From Chloroflexota bacterium (GTDB lineage: Bacteria > Chloroflexota > Anaerolineae > Aggregatilineales > UBA2796): a DNA stretch of 44,977 nt. The stretch covers positions 1 through 44,977 of the forward strand of contig JAJPHV010000087.1 in assembly GCA_021325095.1 (NCBI GenBank). The letters are read 5' to 3'. The notes under the pieces were generated by a model. The model saw only the letters and a program-made list of their open reading frames with translations, was not told the DNA's origin and made no database searches. Made by a program: the position numbers and the translations under genes. This document shows, piece by piece, positions 24,431-32,846 of the stretch (position 1 is its first letter; each line of letters opens with the position of its first letter).

Positions 24431-26695
24431 ATGTGGCCCCCCGTGTCCAAACGCCGAATTGTCCTGATATGCCTTGTCGCCGTCGCCATCGCCGCCTGTT
24501 CGAGCCGTGCCCCCTACAACACCGTCATACTCAGTACGCCGGATCAACCGCACACTGAATTGACGCTGGACGAGGCGTACCGCACGGCGGCCAACTTCCT
24601 GAATGAATGGAAACTCGACGGCTACGATGCTATGTACAGCCTGCTGGCCGTGAACAGCCGTGATGCCTTCAACCGCGCCGATTTCCAGGAAGCCTACGCC
24701 AGTGCCGAACGCACCATGACGCTGCTGCCGCAGGGCAAATCCTACGCGCTGACCAACGCCATCCAGCAGGGCAACACCGCCGACATCGCCTACAACGCGA
24801 CCTTTAAGACCAAACTCTTCGGGGAATTTACTGATTCGGGACGGACGCTGCAACTGGTCGGCACGCCCGACGGCTGGCGCGTAGCCTGGTCGCCGGGCAA
24901 CGTCTTTGCGGAAATGAAGGACGGCGGCGCGCTGCGGTTGGAGGAAACGACGCCCACTCGCGGCAACATCTATGACCGTGACGGCGAGGTGATCGCTGAC
25001 CAGAACGGGATCGCGGTGCGCGTCACGCTGCACACGCAGTCGTATCCGGGCGGGAACCCGGAAGCGTGTTTCAACGAACTGGCGCGGGTTTTCAAGGGCC
25101 GCACCGTCGAGCAGATGAAGAAGGTCTACGGGCCGCGCACCGGCTATGACTACATCTACGACATCGGCGACCTGAACCAGCAGGTGTTGACGGCGGAAAG
25201 GGCGGCGCTGGAACGAGTGTGCACGCTGTCTTACCAGGCCGTTCCGACGCGCCGCTACGTGGCGGGCGGGCTTGCGCCGCACGTCGTCGGCTACGTCGGG
25301 CGCATCCCGGCGGAATCGGTCAACGAGTGGGTGGCGCGCGGCTATTCGCCCGATGCCATGATCGGCATTGACGGCGTAGAGCGTTACTGGGAATCCACGC
25401 TGGCGGGGCGCGGCGCGGCGACGCTGCTCATCCAGGCCCGCAACGGCACGACGCGGACGCTTGCCAGGCGCGAGGCCGAACCAAGCCAGAGCGTCTACCT
25501 GACGCTGGACCGCAAGCTGCAAGAAGCCACTCAGGATATGCTCAAGGATGCTTATGCCAACTCGGTCTGGGGGAGCTGGTCAACGGGCGCAGCGGCCATC
25601 GTCATGGACGTGCACAGTGGGGAAATCCTGGCGATTGCCAGCTACCCGGATTTCAACGTCGATGCGTTCAACCCCAACACGGCGCTCCCCGATGCGCAGA
25701 CCCTGATCGACGCGTGGGCCAAAGACCCGAAGAAGCCGACCTTCAACCGGGCGACGCTGGGGCAGTACCCGCTCGGCTCGGTCTTCAAGATCGTGTCGAT
25801 GGCTGCCGCCGCCGACAGCGGCAAGTTTAGCGTGAACAGCACTTACGTCTGTACTGGGGTCTGGAATGGGACGCCGCTCGGTGATCGGACGCGCTATGAC
25901 TGGATTTATAACCAGGGGCCGGGCCAACATGGCCTGATCACGCTCAAGCAGGCGCTCACCGGATCGTGCGACATTTATTTCTGGCACGTGGGCTGGACAC
26001 TGGACAAGGCGAACCCGCAAATCCTGGTCGATTATGCGCGGCGGATGGGCTTCGGCGGACCGACAGGCATCAAGGACGTGGCGGAATCCCTGGGGGCGCT
26101 GCCCGATCCGCAGAACTACGAGCGCACGAACGGGGTCAAGTGGCGCAGCAGCGACGCGCTCAACCTGGTGATCGGGCAGGGTGACGTGCTGGTGACGCCG
26201 CTCCAGGTGGTGCGGATGGTGGCGGCGGTGGCGAATGGCGGCACGCTGTACCAGCCGCTGCTCGTCAAGAAAGTGGGCATCATCAACGAGCCGTCCTACG
26301 TTGCCAAACCCATTCCCAACGGGCGATTCGATTTGAAACCGGAAGTCCTGGCCGGAATCCGGGACGGCATGTGCCAGGTGACGACCAACCCGACCCTCGG
26401 CACGGCGGAATTCGTCTTTCGTGATTTCAAGGGCGCGGTGGTGTGTGGCAAGACGGGGACGGCGCAGGCCGGGTTAGCCCACGATCAGCCGCACGCCTGG
26501 TTTGCTGCCTACGCAGGCCGCACGGCGGATGCGCCCGATATCGCCGTCGTGGTCATTGTAGAACACAGCAACGAAGGCTCGTTCATTGCCGCGCCGATTG
26601 TGCGGCGCATTGTGGAGACGTATTACAACCTGCCCATCTCGCCCTGGCCGACCTGGTGGGCCGGCGGGCTGCCGGCGGTGGGCACGGGGGATTAA
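24431..26695 (+). CDS. Lipoprotein class B penicillin-binding protein with MecA-like N-terminal domain
   Basis: A 754-residue D,D-transpeptidase that cross-links peptidoglycan outside the membrane. The N-terminus carries a lipobox (VAIAAC, lipid-modified C23) rather than a plain membrane anchor. Residues about 43-160 match the NTF2-like MecA_N domain (LTLDEAYRTAANFLNEW). The dimerisation domain follows from TPTRGNIYDRDG (174-185). The transpeptidase domain has S450-x-x-K453 (PLGSVFKIV), S512-C-D514 as the SxN-type motif, and K674-T-G (CGKTGTAQ). All catalytic motifs are present. The arrangement resembles Enterococcus Pbp5/MecA-type PBPs rather than PBP2 of the elongasome. An alternative start at GTG 24443 would remove four residues only. 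Divergent from the muramidase and followed by an L,D-transpeptidase. Confidence 0.92.
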   Translation: MWPPVSKRRIVLICLVAVAIAACSSRAPYNTVILSTPDQPHTELTLDEAYRTAANFLNEWKLDGYDAMYSLLAVNSRDAFNRADFQEAYASAERTMTLLPQGKSYALTNAIQQGNTADIAYNATFKTKLFGEFTDSGRTLQLVGTPDGWRVAWSPGNVFAEMKDGGALRLEETTPTRGNIYDRDGEVIADQNGIAVRVTLHTQSYPGGNPEACFNELARVFKGRTVEQMKKVYGPRTGYDYIYDIGDLNQQVLTAERAALERVCTLSYQAVPTRRYVAGGLAPHVVGYVGRIPAESVNEWVARGYSPDAMIGIDGVERYWESTLAGRGAATLLIQARNGTTRTLARREAEPSQSVYLTLDRKLQEATQDMLKDAYANSVWGSWSTGAAAIVMDVHSGEILAIASYPDFNVDAFNPNTALPDAQTLIDAWAKDPKKPTFNRATLGQYPLGSVFKIVSMAAAADSGKFSVNSTYVCTGVWNGTPLGDRTRYDWIYNQGPGQHGLITLKQALTGSCDIYFWHVGWTLDKANPQILVDYARRMGFGGPTGIKDVAESLGALPDPQNYERTNGVKWRSSDALNLVIGQGDVLVTPLQVVRMVAAVANGGTLYQPLLVKKVGIINEPSYVAKPIPNGRFDLKPEVLAGIRDGMCQVTTNPTLGTAEFVFRDFKGAVVCGKTGTAQAGLAHDQPHAWFAAYAGRTADAPDIAVVVIVEHSNEGSFIAAPIVRRIVETYYNLPISPWPTWWAGGLPAVGTGD

Positions 26696-26741
26696 CCTCC
26701 CGACCCCTCTCCACAGGGTGGAGAGGGGTCGGGGGTGAGGT
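26696..26741 (-). repeat. Dispersed palindromic repeat, copy 2
   Basis: The most symmetrical copy: CCCGACCCCTCTCCAC (26699-26714) and GTGGAGAGGGGTCGGG (26718-26733) pair perfectly over 16 bases with an AGG loop, followed by GGTGAGGT. It starts directly after the PBP stop codon, between convergent genes, and could help terminate transcription from both sides although it lacks a T-tract. Confidence 0.85.
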
Positions 26742-26750
26742 GCGGCCCGA

Positions 26751-27665
26751 TTACCACTTGCTGTGGTACACGTACACGAACGGGGCCTTTTCTGGGTGGG
26801 GCATGAAGAAATGATTCTCATCCGGCCCCCACTGATCTGAGACCTCGCTGACCCAATTCCACAGCCAGGCTTCGTCGCCCACCGGAATATTGACACAGCC
26901 ATGCGTGCGCGGCAGCCCGAACCAATCGTGCCAGTAAGCACCGTGCAAGGCGATGTGCTGATCGAAGAACATCACGTCGGGGACGTGGTTTATGACGTAT
27001 TCCGGGACTTTGGCCCAGGGCGGGCCACGAAAGACAGTGTGCCGCGTGCGCGCATAGATGTGGAACAAGCCTTCGCGCGTGACGCCGTAGCCCTTATAGG
27101 CGGCTGAAATCAACGTCGCAAAGACCGGGGTGTCGTCGATCATTGCCACCAGGGTTTGCTGGCCCAGATCGAGCGCGATCCAGCGCCCGGTCACGGTGTC
27201 GGGCCGTTGAGGAATGCGCAGCACGGCCACATATTCGCCCGGTATCCAGCGATCCGGGCCGATCATATGCCAGGGCAACCCTTTCACCTTGACGGTGGCG
27301 TAGATGTAGAGCAGGGTCGCCTTGTGGTAAATCCGCTCCTTGCTATAAGCTGGCGGGGGAACGCCGGGCGCGTCGCTGTAATACCAATCGCGCACGATCC
27401 AGCCAATGGGGTAGGGCGGCAGCTCTTTGGAGAACAAGACACTGCGCGGATGGGAAACACCCTGCGTCGTGGGGTCAAAAGCGACGGGTCGTTCTAACTG
27501 TGGAACCGGGTTGGCCGCGATGTCCGCCAGACAGGCGTCGGAATGAGGCTGATCCAGAGTCACGACGCTGCACGCCAGCGAAGGACCTGCCTGTGCCGGG
27601 CGCAGGACAACACCCGTTTGAACCAGCAGCATGGATAAAAGGCCGACAATGACTAATCTTTTCAA
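26751..27665 (-). CDS. Secreted L,D-transpeptidase (YkuD family)
   Basis: A 304-residue exported protein. Residues 1-26 are a signal peptide ending RPAQA. The C-terminal half is the YkuD domain: ALDLGQQTLVAMIDDTPVF, TREGLFHIYAR, IALHGAYWHDWFG and the catalytic THGCVNIPVGDE with its cysteine. It forms L,D (3-3) cross-links or attaches proteins to peptidoglycan and is insensitive to most penicillins. The start is TTG at 27665 with AGAGGA eight bases upstream, and it places the signal peptide correctly. It is convergent with the PBP gene across a palindromic repeat. Confidence 0.92.
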   Translation of the reverse strand: MKRLVIVGLLSMLLVQTGVVLRPAQAGPSLACSVVTLDQPHSDACLADIAANPVPQLERPVAFDPTTQGVSHPRSVLFSKELPPYPIGWIVRDWYYSDAPGVPPPAYSKERIYHKATLLYIYATVKVKGLPWHMIGPDRWIPGEYVAVLRIPQRPDTVTGRWIALDLGQQTLVAMIDDTPVFATLISAAYKGYGVTREGLFHIYARTRHTVFRGPPWAKVPEYVINHVPDVMFFDQHIALHGAYWHDWFGLPRTHGCVNIPVGDEAWLWNWVSEVSDQWGPDENHFFMPHPEKAPFVYVYHSKW

Positions 27666-27790
27666 GGCCGCGTTCCTCTGCCAGCTTCCTCGAACAACGG
27701 ATTGGAGTGGCCTAGTTTACCACGAGGGTTGTCGAGGAAACAAGATACTTGCGCTAGAAGGTTTTGGGGCGGCGCCATGTGACGGGCCGA

Positions 27791-28261
27791 TCATGGCTCG
27801 TCGTGGTTGGGGCAGATCTGCGGCTGTTGCAGCCTGGTTTTGCAGTGTGCAGCCAGCAGCAAGCGCACCGTCGCGGTGTCGAAACCGCGTTCGGAGAGGG
27901 CTTCACTGAGCGCATCATTGCGCTGCGTGCTGCCCAACGCCGCACCTTCGAGTGGCATGACGTGGCGGCAGTCCAGGCAATACACGTGTGCACCCCCTTC
28001 TTGATCCTCGTGGCGTGCGTACAGGCGGTTGTCCTCGCCCGGCATTTCGTCCACCAGCCCCACCTCGACAAACTCGGCCAGGTTCCGGTGCACTGTTGCC
28101 AGATGAATGTTCAACCCGGCGTTTTCGGCACGCTCGTGCAGCATCTTGACCGAGAACGGCCCGTCGCTGGACAGCACCAATTGCAGCAATACTTCACGGG
28201 GCCGGGTCATTCGCAAGCCAGCATCGTGCACGCGCTGTGAGGCTTCTTCAAACGTCATCAT
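27791..28261 (-). CDS. Fur family metalloregulator
   Basis: A 156-residue Fur-type repressor: winged helix (LRMTRPREVLLQLVLSSDG, HLATVHRNLAEFVEVGLV), then the dimerisation domain with the structural-zinc pair C95-x2-C98 in HVYCLDCRHVMPLE. The second pair usually present as CxxC is altered: C140 is followed by KTR, with another cysteine only at C150, so zinc coordination may differ from standard Fur/Zur/PerR. Two consecutive ATG codons (28261, 28258) are possible starts, three bases after the stop of the DtxR-type gene, so the pair is an operon. Which metal or stress it senses cannot be told. Confidence 0.9.
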   Translation of the reverse strand: MMTFEEASQRVHDAGLRMTRPREVLLQLVLSSDGPFSVKMLHERAENAGLNIHLATVHRNLAEFVEVGLVDEMPGEDNRLYARHEDQEGGAHVYCLDCRHVMPLEGAALGSTQRNDALSEALSERGFDTATVRLLLAAHCKTRLQQPQICPNHDEP

Positions 28262-28264
28262 TGG

Positions 28265-28930
28265 TTATGCCCTCGATACCCTGAGAACTTTTGCCAGTTC
28301 ATGGCCGATGACCTGTTCCTGACTGCCAACGCGCAGCCGCAGCGGGCCATTGAACGGCGCGCGGTTCAGCAGGCGGAGCGGCTGCTCTGGGACAAGGTTG
28401 AGCGTCGCCAGATATTTGAGGATCTCGGCGTCGTGGGTGTGCACCCGGCTGATGATCAGGTCAGCAGGTGCGCTCACGTCGGCGAGCGGCTCGTCAACGA
28501 CCTTTGGCATCACGCCATCCGCCGTCGGGATCGGCTCGCCGTGGGGGCAGCGCCTGGGATAGCCTGCCATCTGCTCCATACGCGCGGCGATCCGCTCGTT
28601 GATGACTGCGCCTATGGCATCAGCGTCGTCATGGACTTCATGCCAGCCGAAGCCCATCACCTTGACGAGGAACACCTCGGTCAACCGATGTCGCCGGATG
28701 TTCATCAGGGCTTCGCGCTCTCCTTTGGCCGTCAGCTTCATGCCGCGATAAGGCTCATGCTCCACCAGACCGGCACGCTTAAGCCGCTCGACCACTGCCG
28801 CCACCGCGGGTGCAGAGACACCCACAGCCTCGGCCAGCGCCGACGTCGTGATGAAGGGATTGTCGGGCTGGTAATGCAGAAGGCGGTATGCCTCGGCGAG
28901 ATATTCTTGCTGCACGGCGCTGGCCGTCAT
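28265..28930 (-). CDS. DtxR/IdeR family metal-dependent regulator
   Basis: A 221-residue regulator with the N-terminal winged helix (EYLAEAYRLLHYQ, SALAEAVGVSAPAVAAVVERL), the metal-binding dimerisation domain (RRHRLTEVFLVKVMGF, then C128-P-H130-G-E132-PIP) and a C-terminal FeoA/SH3-like domain ending IGHELAKVL. The three-domain form and the CPHGEPIP ligands match IdeR/DtxR more than the short MntR. It senses iron or manganese. It is transcribed from its own promoter, which carries a 23-base palindrome, and is followed at three bases by the Fur-type gene. Two metalloregulators in one operon is unusual. Confidence 0.92.
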   Translation of the reverse strand: MTASAVQQEYLAEAYRLLHYQPDNPFITTSALAEAVGVSAPAVAAVVERLKRAGLVEHEPYRGMKLTAKGEREALMNIRRHRLTEVFLVKVMGFGWHEVHDDADAIGAVINERIAARMEQMAGYPRRCPHGEPIPTADGVMPKVVDEPLADVSAPADLIISRVHTHDAEILKYLATLNLVPEQPLRLLNRAPFNGPLRLRVGSQEQVIGHELAKVLRVSRA

Positions 28931-29025
28931 GACTGTGCCACCTGGTCTAGCACGGCTTGCATTTCATACTGTGCGTGTGGTCCATCGTTATAGCTTGGAA
29001 TGGCTCACGGCTTGAACAGCTCACT

Positions 29026-29054
29026 ATAGTACCCTTAATGCGAATAATTTGCAA
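29026..29054 (-). promoter_or_regulatory. Promoter of the dtxR-fur operon
   Basis: Minus strand TTGCAA (29049-29054), 17 bases, TACTAT (29026-29031). Each box matches four of six consensus positions. The -35 lies inside the palindrome at 29035-29057, so repressor binding would exclude polymerase. Confidence 0.6.
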
Positions 29055-29057
29055 TAA
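29035..29057. promoter_or_regulatory. Palindromic metalloregulator operator candidate
   Basis: Centred on A29046, TGCGAAT and ATTTGCA form a palindrome with one G-T mismatch, flanked by TTA and TAA at matching distance: 23 bases in all. The TGC-AAT-ATT-GCA core resembles AT-rich Fur-family boxes. It covers the -35 and spacer of the dtxR-fur promoter, implying autoregulation by one of the two products. Confidence 0.65.
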
Positions 29058-29064
29058 CGGATGT

Positions 29065-29127
29065 GGCCTCACCTCTGCCTGTCGGTTCCCCTTTTCTGCT
29101 TGCGGAGAGGGGAGCGGGGGTAAGGCC
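29065..29127 (+). repeat. Dispersed palindromic repeat, copy 3
   Basis: Degenerate copy with outer arms GGCCTCACC (29065-29073) and GTAAGGCC (29120-29127) and inner CCCC...GGGG segments with GCGGAGAGGGGAGCGGGGG. It lies upstream of the dtxR promoter, between divergent transcription units. Confidence 0.7.
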
Positions 29128-29242
29128 AATATGAAGCGCCAGAGGCTGAACCACTGCGGGGGAGCGGAGAGTCTGTGCTCGCCGGTATAACCAGGAGTGT
29201 ACTAAGCCAGAGCGGATAGATCGCTTACTGAAATGTGACTGT

Positions 29243-29263
29243 GCAGATTCGTGGCGAATCTGC
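29243..29263 (+). promoter_or_regulatory. Palindrome over the promoter of the second sugar importer
   Basis: GCAGATTCG (29243-29251), TGG, CGAATCTGC (29255-29263): a perfect nine-pair inverted repeat. TATAAT at 29275-29280 follows 11 bases later, so the palindrome occupies the -35 region, where no good -35 hexamer is present. This fits an activator site or an operator for the importer operon starting at 29430. The remaining leader to 29429 holds no gene. Confidence 0.65.
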
Positions 29264-29429
29264 GAACCCAGATATATAATAATTCTTGTTCGAGGCTACC
29301 TTCGGTCATGTACTCAGTTGAGGGCAGACTACTTATGGAGGTGCGCCACAGCAAAAACCGCGAAGTATCCCCCACTTTTTCTCACGATCAACATGTATCG
29401 GCTCGCATACCTACGAAGGGAATGAAGAT

Positions 29430-30710
29430 ATGTTGAAGAGTAGACGGTTTCTCGCACTCGCTATTGTGCTGGCGCTGGTGCTGTCCTTCGCTGTGAACGC
29501 GGCAAACACAGCCCAGGCCCAGGCCAAACTGAGCGGCAAGCTCGAAATCTTCTCGTGGTGGGCGGGCGATGAAGCCCCGGCGCTCGACGCGCTGCTGAAA
29601 CTCTACAACCAGAAGTACCCGGACGTGAAAGTGACCAATGCGACGGTGGCTGGTGGCTCAGGCGTCGCGGCCAAAGCCGTCCTCAAGACCCGTATGCTCG
29701 GCGGCAACCCGCCCGACAGCTTCCAGGTTCATGCCGGTCAGGAATTGATCGGAACCTGGGTCGTGGCTGACCGGATGGAACCGCTGGATAGCCTGTTCGC
29801 CAGCGAAAAATGGAATGATAAATTCCCCAAGGACCTGATCGGCCTGCTGTCCTATAAGGGCCACATCTGGTCAGTGCCCGTCAACATCCATCGCTCGAAC
29901 GTACTGTGGTACGTGCCCGATAACATCAAGAAGTGGGGCGTAGACGTTCCCAAGACCTGGGACGATTTCTTCAAGGTCTGCGAGACCCTGAAGGGTAAGA
30001 ACGTGACTCCGCTGGCGCTCGGCCCGAACTGGACCGCCATGCACCTGTGGGAGAACGTCGCGCTGGCGACCCTGGGCGTGGATGGCTACCGCAACCTGTG
30101 GGCGGGCAAGCTGAAGTTCACAGACCCGAAAGCGAAGGCTATCTGGGATACCTATTCCAAAGTCCTGGACTGCACCAACAGCGATGCGGCTTCCCTGGGC
30201 GACTGGGTTCCGGCTGCGCAGCTCGTGCTGGATGGCAAGGCCGCCTTCCAGGTGATGGGTGACTGGTGGGCCGGTTGGGCTGTCGCTGTCAAGAAGCTGG
30301 AACCTGGCACGGGCTTCGGCTGGGCGCCCGCCCCTGGCACGGAAGGCGTGTTCATGATGTTGAGCGACTCATTTGGCCTGCCCAAGAACATTCCCGACAA
30401 GGAAAATACGCTGGCCTGGCTCAAACTGCTCGGCTCGGTGGAGGGCCAGGACGCCTTCAACCCGCTGAAGGGGTCGATCCCGGCCCGGCTGGATGCGGAC
30501 CCTTCCAAATACAACAAGTATTCGCAGAGCGCTCTGGCCGACTGGAAGAAAGACAAGATCGTTGGCAGTCTGACGCACGGCGCGGTTGCTCCCGAAGCCT
30601 TCTCCAGCCAGTTCTCGACGGTGTTGGACGTGTTTATCGGCACGCGCGACGCGACGCTGGCCGCCAATGCCTCCCAGCAGCTTGCCATTGACGCGGGCAT
30701 CGGCAAGTAA
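29430..30710 (+). CDS. ABC transporter glucose/mannose-type binding protein
   Basis: A 426-residue secreted binding protein with a Sec signal ([20 protein letters not shown], cleavage near AQA). It closely follows the Thermus thermophilus glucose-binding protein as I remember it: [80 protein letters not shown] and [20 protein letters not shown]. The aromatic and Asp/His positions of that pocket are kept, so glucose, galactose or mannose is the likely ligand. There is no lipobox cysteine. AAGGGA lies about ten bases before the ATG. It heads an operon with two permeases and no ATPase. Confidence 0.93.
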   Translation: MLKSRRFLALAIVLALVLSFAVNAANTAQAQAKLSGKLEIFSWWAGDEAPALDALLKLYNQKYPDVKVTNATVAGGSGVAAKAVLKTRMLGGNPPDSFQVHAGQELIGTWVVADRMEPLDSLFASEKWNDKFPKDLIGLLSYKGHIWSVPVNIHRSNVLWYVPDNIKKWGVDVPKTWDDFFKVCETLKGKNVTPLALGPNWTAMHLWENVALATLGVDGYRNLWAGKLKFTDPKAKAIWDTYSKVLDCTNSDAASLGDWVPAAQLVLDGKAAFQVMGDWWAGWAVAVKKLEPGTGFGWAPAPGTEGVFMMLSDSFGLPKNIPDKENTLAWLKLLGSVEGQDAFNPLKGSIPARLDADPSKYNKYSQSALADWKKDKIVGSLTHGAVAPEAFSSQFSTVLDVFIGTRDATLAANASQQLAIDAGIGK

Positions 30711-30789
30711 ACCCCGCTGAACGAACGTTTCCAATCTTCGGCGGATCAGTCAATCGGGCTGATCCGCCCCATTTTACCAGGAGCACATC

Positions 30790-31914
30790 ATGCCACGCCT
30801 GTCCAGAGACCGATGGACTGCCATCTTGATGATCACGCCATCGATCATCTTGCTGGCGGTTTTTGTTTACGGATTCATCGGTCAGACCCTGTATACCGCG
30901 ATGACCGACTGGGGCGACCCCAGAAAGAGCGCGGCCCTGGCCGAAAATCCTACCATTGAATTCATTGGGTTGAAGAATTTCCAGGATTTGTTTAACGGCC
31001 TGCTCAACTACCGTTTCCGGATCGACATGGTGAACACGGTCTTCTTCACCATCCTGTTCCTGGCGGCGTGCCTGGGCCTGGGCTTGCTGATGGCGATTTT
31101 GCTGGACCAGAAAGTGCGCGGCGAGTCTATATTTCGCACGGTCTTCCTGTTCCCGATGTCGCTGTCTTTCGTCGTGACCGGGACCGTGTGGCGCTGGCTG
31201 TTCGCCCCCAACGGCGGTCTGAACATGCTGCCGACGCTGGTCGGGCTGCCGCCCCTCAAGCTCCAGTGGTTTATTGATCGCACCAAGTTATTTACGTTCG
31301 GCTGGCCCGACGTGCCAAAGATCGGGGCGATCTTGCTGGTGCTCGGCCTGCTGATCTATGCAGGCGAAGCGTGGCTGCACAAGCGCCAGCGCTCGGCCAT
31401 AATTGCGGGCGTGATCGGGTTGGGGTTGGCGGGCTATTTCCTGATCGGCCAGCCGAAGCTGACCGACGTAGCGCCTACCGAGACACATGGCCTGAACGCG
31501 GCCATTCTGTCCATTGTGCTTGCGGCAACATGGCAGATGTCTGGCTACACGATGGCGATGTACCTGGCCGGGCTGCGCGGCATCCCGGAGGAACTGCGGG
31601 AGGCGGCGCGGGTGGACGGCTGCAACGAATGGCAGGTGTACCGTTACATCATACTGCCACTGCTGCAACCCATCACATTGAGCGCGGTGATCATCCTGGG
31701 ACACATTTCACTCAAAATATTCGACCTGGTGTACGTGATGGCGGGCGATACCAATTTGCAGGTGGACGTGCCGGGCATCAATATGTACCTGACCGCGTTT
31801 CGCGCCAACAACTTCGCCGTCGGCGCGGCGATTGCCATTGTCATGCTGATCATGGTGGCGGTGATCATCGTCCCATACCTGATCAACCAGTTCCGCACGG
31901 AGGTGCACGTATGA
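30790..31914 (+). CDS. ABC sugar transporter permease, MalF-type, with extra membrane insert
   Basis: A 374-residue permease. The first helix follows [14 protein letters not shown] and the EAA loop is [20 protein letters not shown]. It is longer than usual because about 65 residues (roughly 165-235: [20 protein letters not shown], then a KRQR turn and [18 protein letters not shown]) insert two additional hydrophobic helices between the usual third and fourth. Similar inserts occur in some glucose-type permeases. CAGGAGCACATC precedes the ATG. It overlaps the next permease (ATGA at 31911-31914), so their synthesis is coupled. Confidence 0.92.
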   Translation: MPRLSRDRWTAILMITPSIILLAVFVYGFIGQTLYTAMTDWGDPRKSAALAENPTIEFIGLKNFQDLFNGLLNYRFRIDMVNTVFFTILFLAACLGLGLLMAILLDQKVRGESIFRTVFLFPMSLSFVVTGTVWRWLFAPNGGLNMLPTLVGLPPLKLQWFIDRTKLFTFGWPDVPKIGAILLVLGLLIYAGEAWLHKRQRSAIIAGVIGLGLAGYFLIGQPKLTDVAPTETHGLNAAILSIVLAATWQMSGYTMAMYLAGLRGIPEELREAARVDGCNEWQVYRYIILPLLQPITLSAVIILGHISLKIFDLVYVMAGDTNLQVDVPGINMYLTAFRANNFAVGAAIAIVMLIMVAVIIVPYLINQFRTEVHV

Positions 31915-32735
31915 GCGCCAGCTACTACCTGCGCCGTACTTCAACCTATGCGCTGCTGATCCTGCTGCTGATCCTGTTCCTGATCCCGGTCTACATGGTG
32001 CTGGCGACGAGCTTCAAGACGCAACAGGAATTGAACCTGCTGCGAGTCTGGGATCCGCCGCAGAGCCTGCGCATGGATGCCTTCACCGAGGCGTTCAATA
32101 CGCTGTTACCATACATTATCAACAGCCTGGCGCTGACCATCCCGGCGACTATTATTTCGGCCATACTGGGTTCGTTGAACGGCTATGTACTCAGCAAGTG
32201 GCGTTTTCCCGGCGCCAATGTGATCTTCCCGGCTATGCTGTTCGGGATGTTCATCCCCTACCAAAGCATCCTGATCCCGCTCTTCCAGATGCTCAAGTCT
32301 ATCGGGATGTACGGCAACCTGTGGGGGCTGATGGTCGCCCACATCGTCTACGGGCTGCCCATCACGACGTTGATTTTCCGCAACTACTACGCTGAAGTGC
32401 CGACGGAAATGATCGAGGCCGGGCAGATCGATGGAGCCGATTTCTTCGGCATTTACCGCCGCATCCTATTCCCGCTATCTGTGCCTGGCTTCGTCGTGGT
32501 CATCATCTGGCAGTTCACGCAGATCTGGAACGAGTACCTGTTCGCCGTTACGCTCACCAGCCGCAACTCGTGGCCGATCACGGTGGCCCTCAGCCAGTTG
32601 GGCGCCGGGCAGGCCATCAACTACACCGTGCAGATGGCCGGGTCATTCCTGACGGCAATGCCCACGCTCCTGGTGTATATTCTGTTGGGACGGTATTTCA
32701 TTCGCGGCCTGCTGGCCGGGTCGGTGAAGGGGTAA
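31911..32735 (+). CDS. ABC sugar transporter permease, MalG-type
   Basis: A 274-residue permease: N-terminal helix [20 protein letters not shown], a 'SFKTQQEL' outer segment, the EAA motif [20 protein letters not shown] (with Gly and Gln where Ala/Arg are common), and the C-terminus [10 protein letters not shown]. The ATG overlaps the upstream stop, and GGAGG precedes it. It completes the glucose-type importer. The ATPase must come from elsewhere. A palindromic repeat follows directly after the stop. Confidence 0.93.
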   Translation: MSASYYLRRTSTYALLILLLILFLIPVYMVLATSFKTQQELNLLRVWDPPQSLRMDAFTEAFNTLLPYIINSLALTIPATIISAILGSLNGYVLSKWRFPGANVIFPAMLFGMFIPYQSILIPLFQMLKSIGMYGNLWGLMVAHIVYGLPITTLIFRNYYAEVPTEMIEAGQIDGADFFGIYRRILFPLSVPGFVVVIIWQFTQIWNEYLFAVTLTSRNSWPITVALSQLGAGQAINYTVQMAGSFLTAMPTLLVYILLGRYFIRGLLAGSVKG

Positions 32736-32739
32736 AAAG

Positions 32740-32825
32740 CTCACCCTTGCCCCTCTCCGCAAGCAGAGAGGGGCAGCCAGTGTGCATGTCTCCCCTCGCC
32801 AGTTGGAGAGAGGCCAGGGTGAGGT
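32740..32825 (+). repeat. Dispersed palindromic repeat, copy 4 (double unit)
   Basis: Two units in mirror arrangement: CTCACCCTTGCCCCTCTCC...GAGAGGGGCA, then TCTCCCCTC...GGAGAGAGG and CAGGGTGAGGT. The outer ends CTCACCCT and AGGGTGAG are inverted copies. It fills the gap between the MalG-type gene and mltG. Confidence 0.8.
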
Positions 32826-32846
32826 CAACAAGCTGAGGTGACGTTG

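Noticed and set aside
24413..25522. Long minus-strand open frame under the PBP gene (369 residues)
   Set aside because: No recognisable motif, antisense to well-conserved PBP sequence; similar shadows occur under most genes here.
31371..31910. Long upstream in-frame extension of the second permease into the first permease gene
   Set aside because: The extension is an out-of-frame reading of the first permease; the ATG at 31911 with GGAGG and ATGA overlap is the real start.
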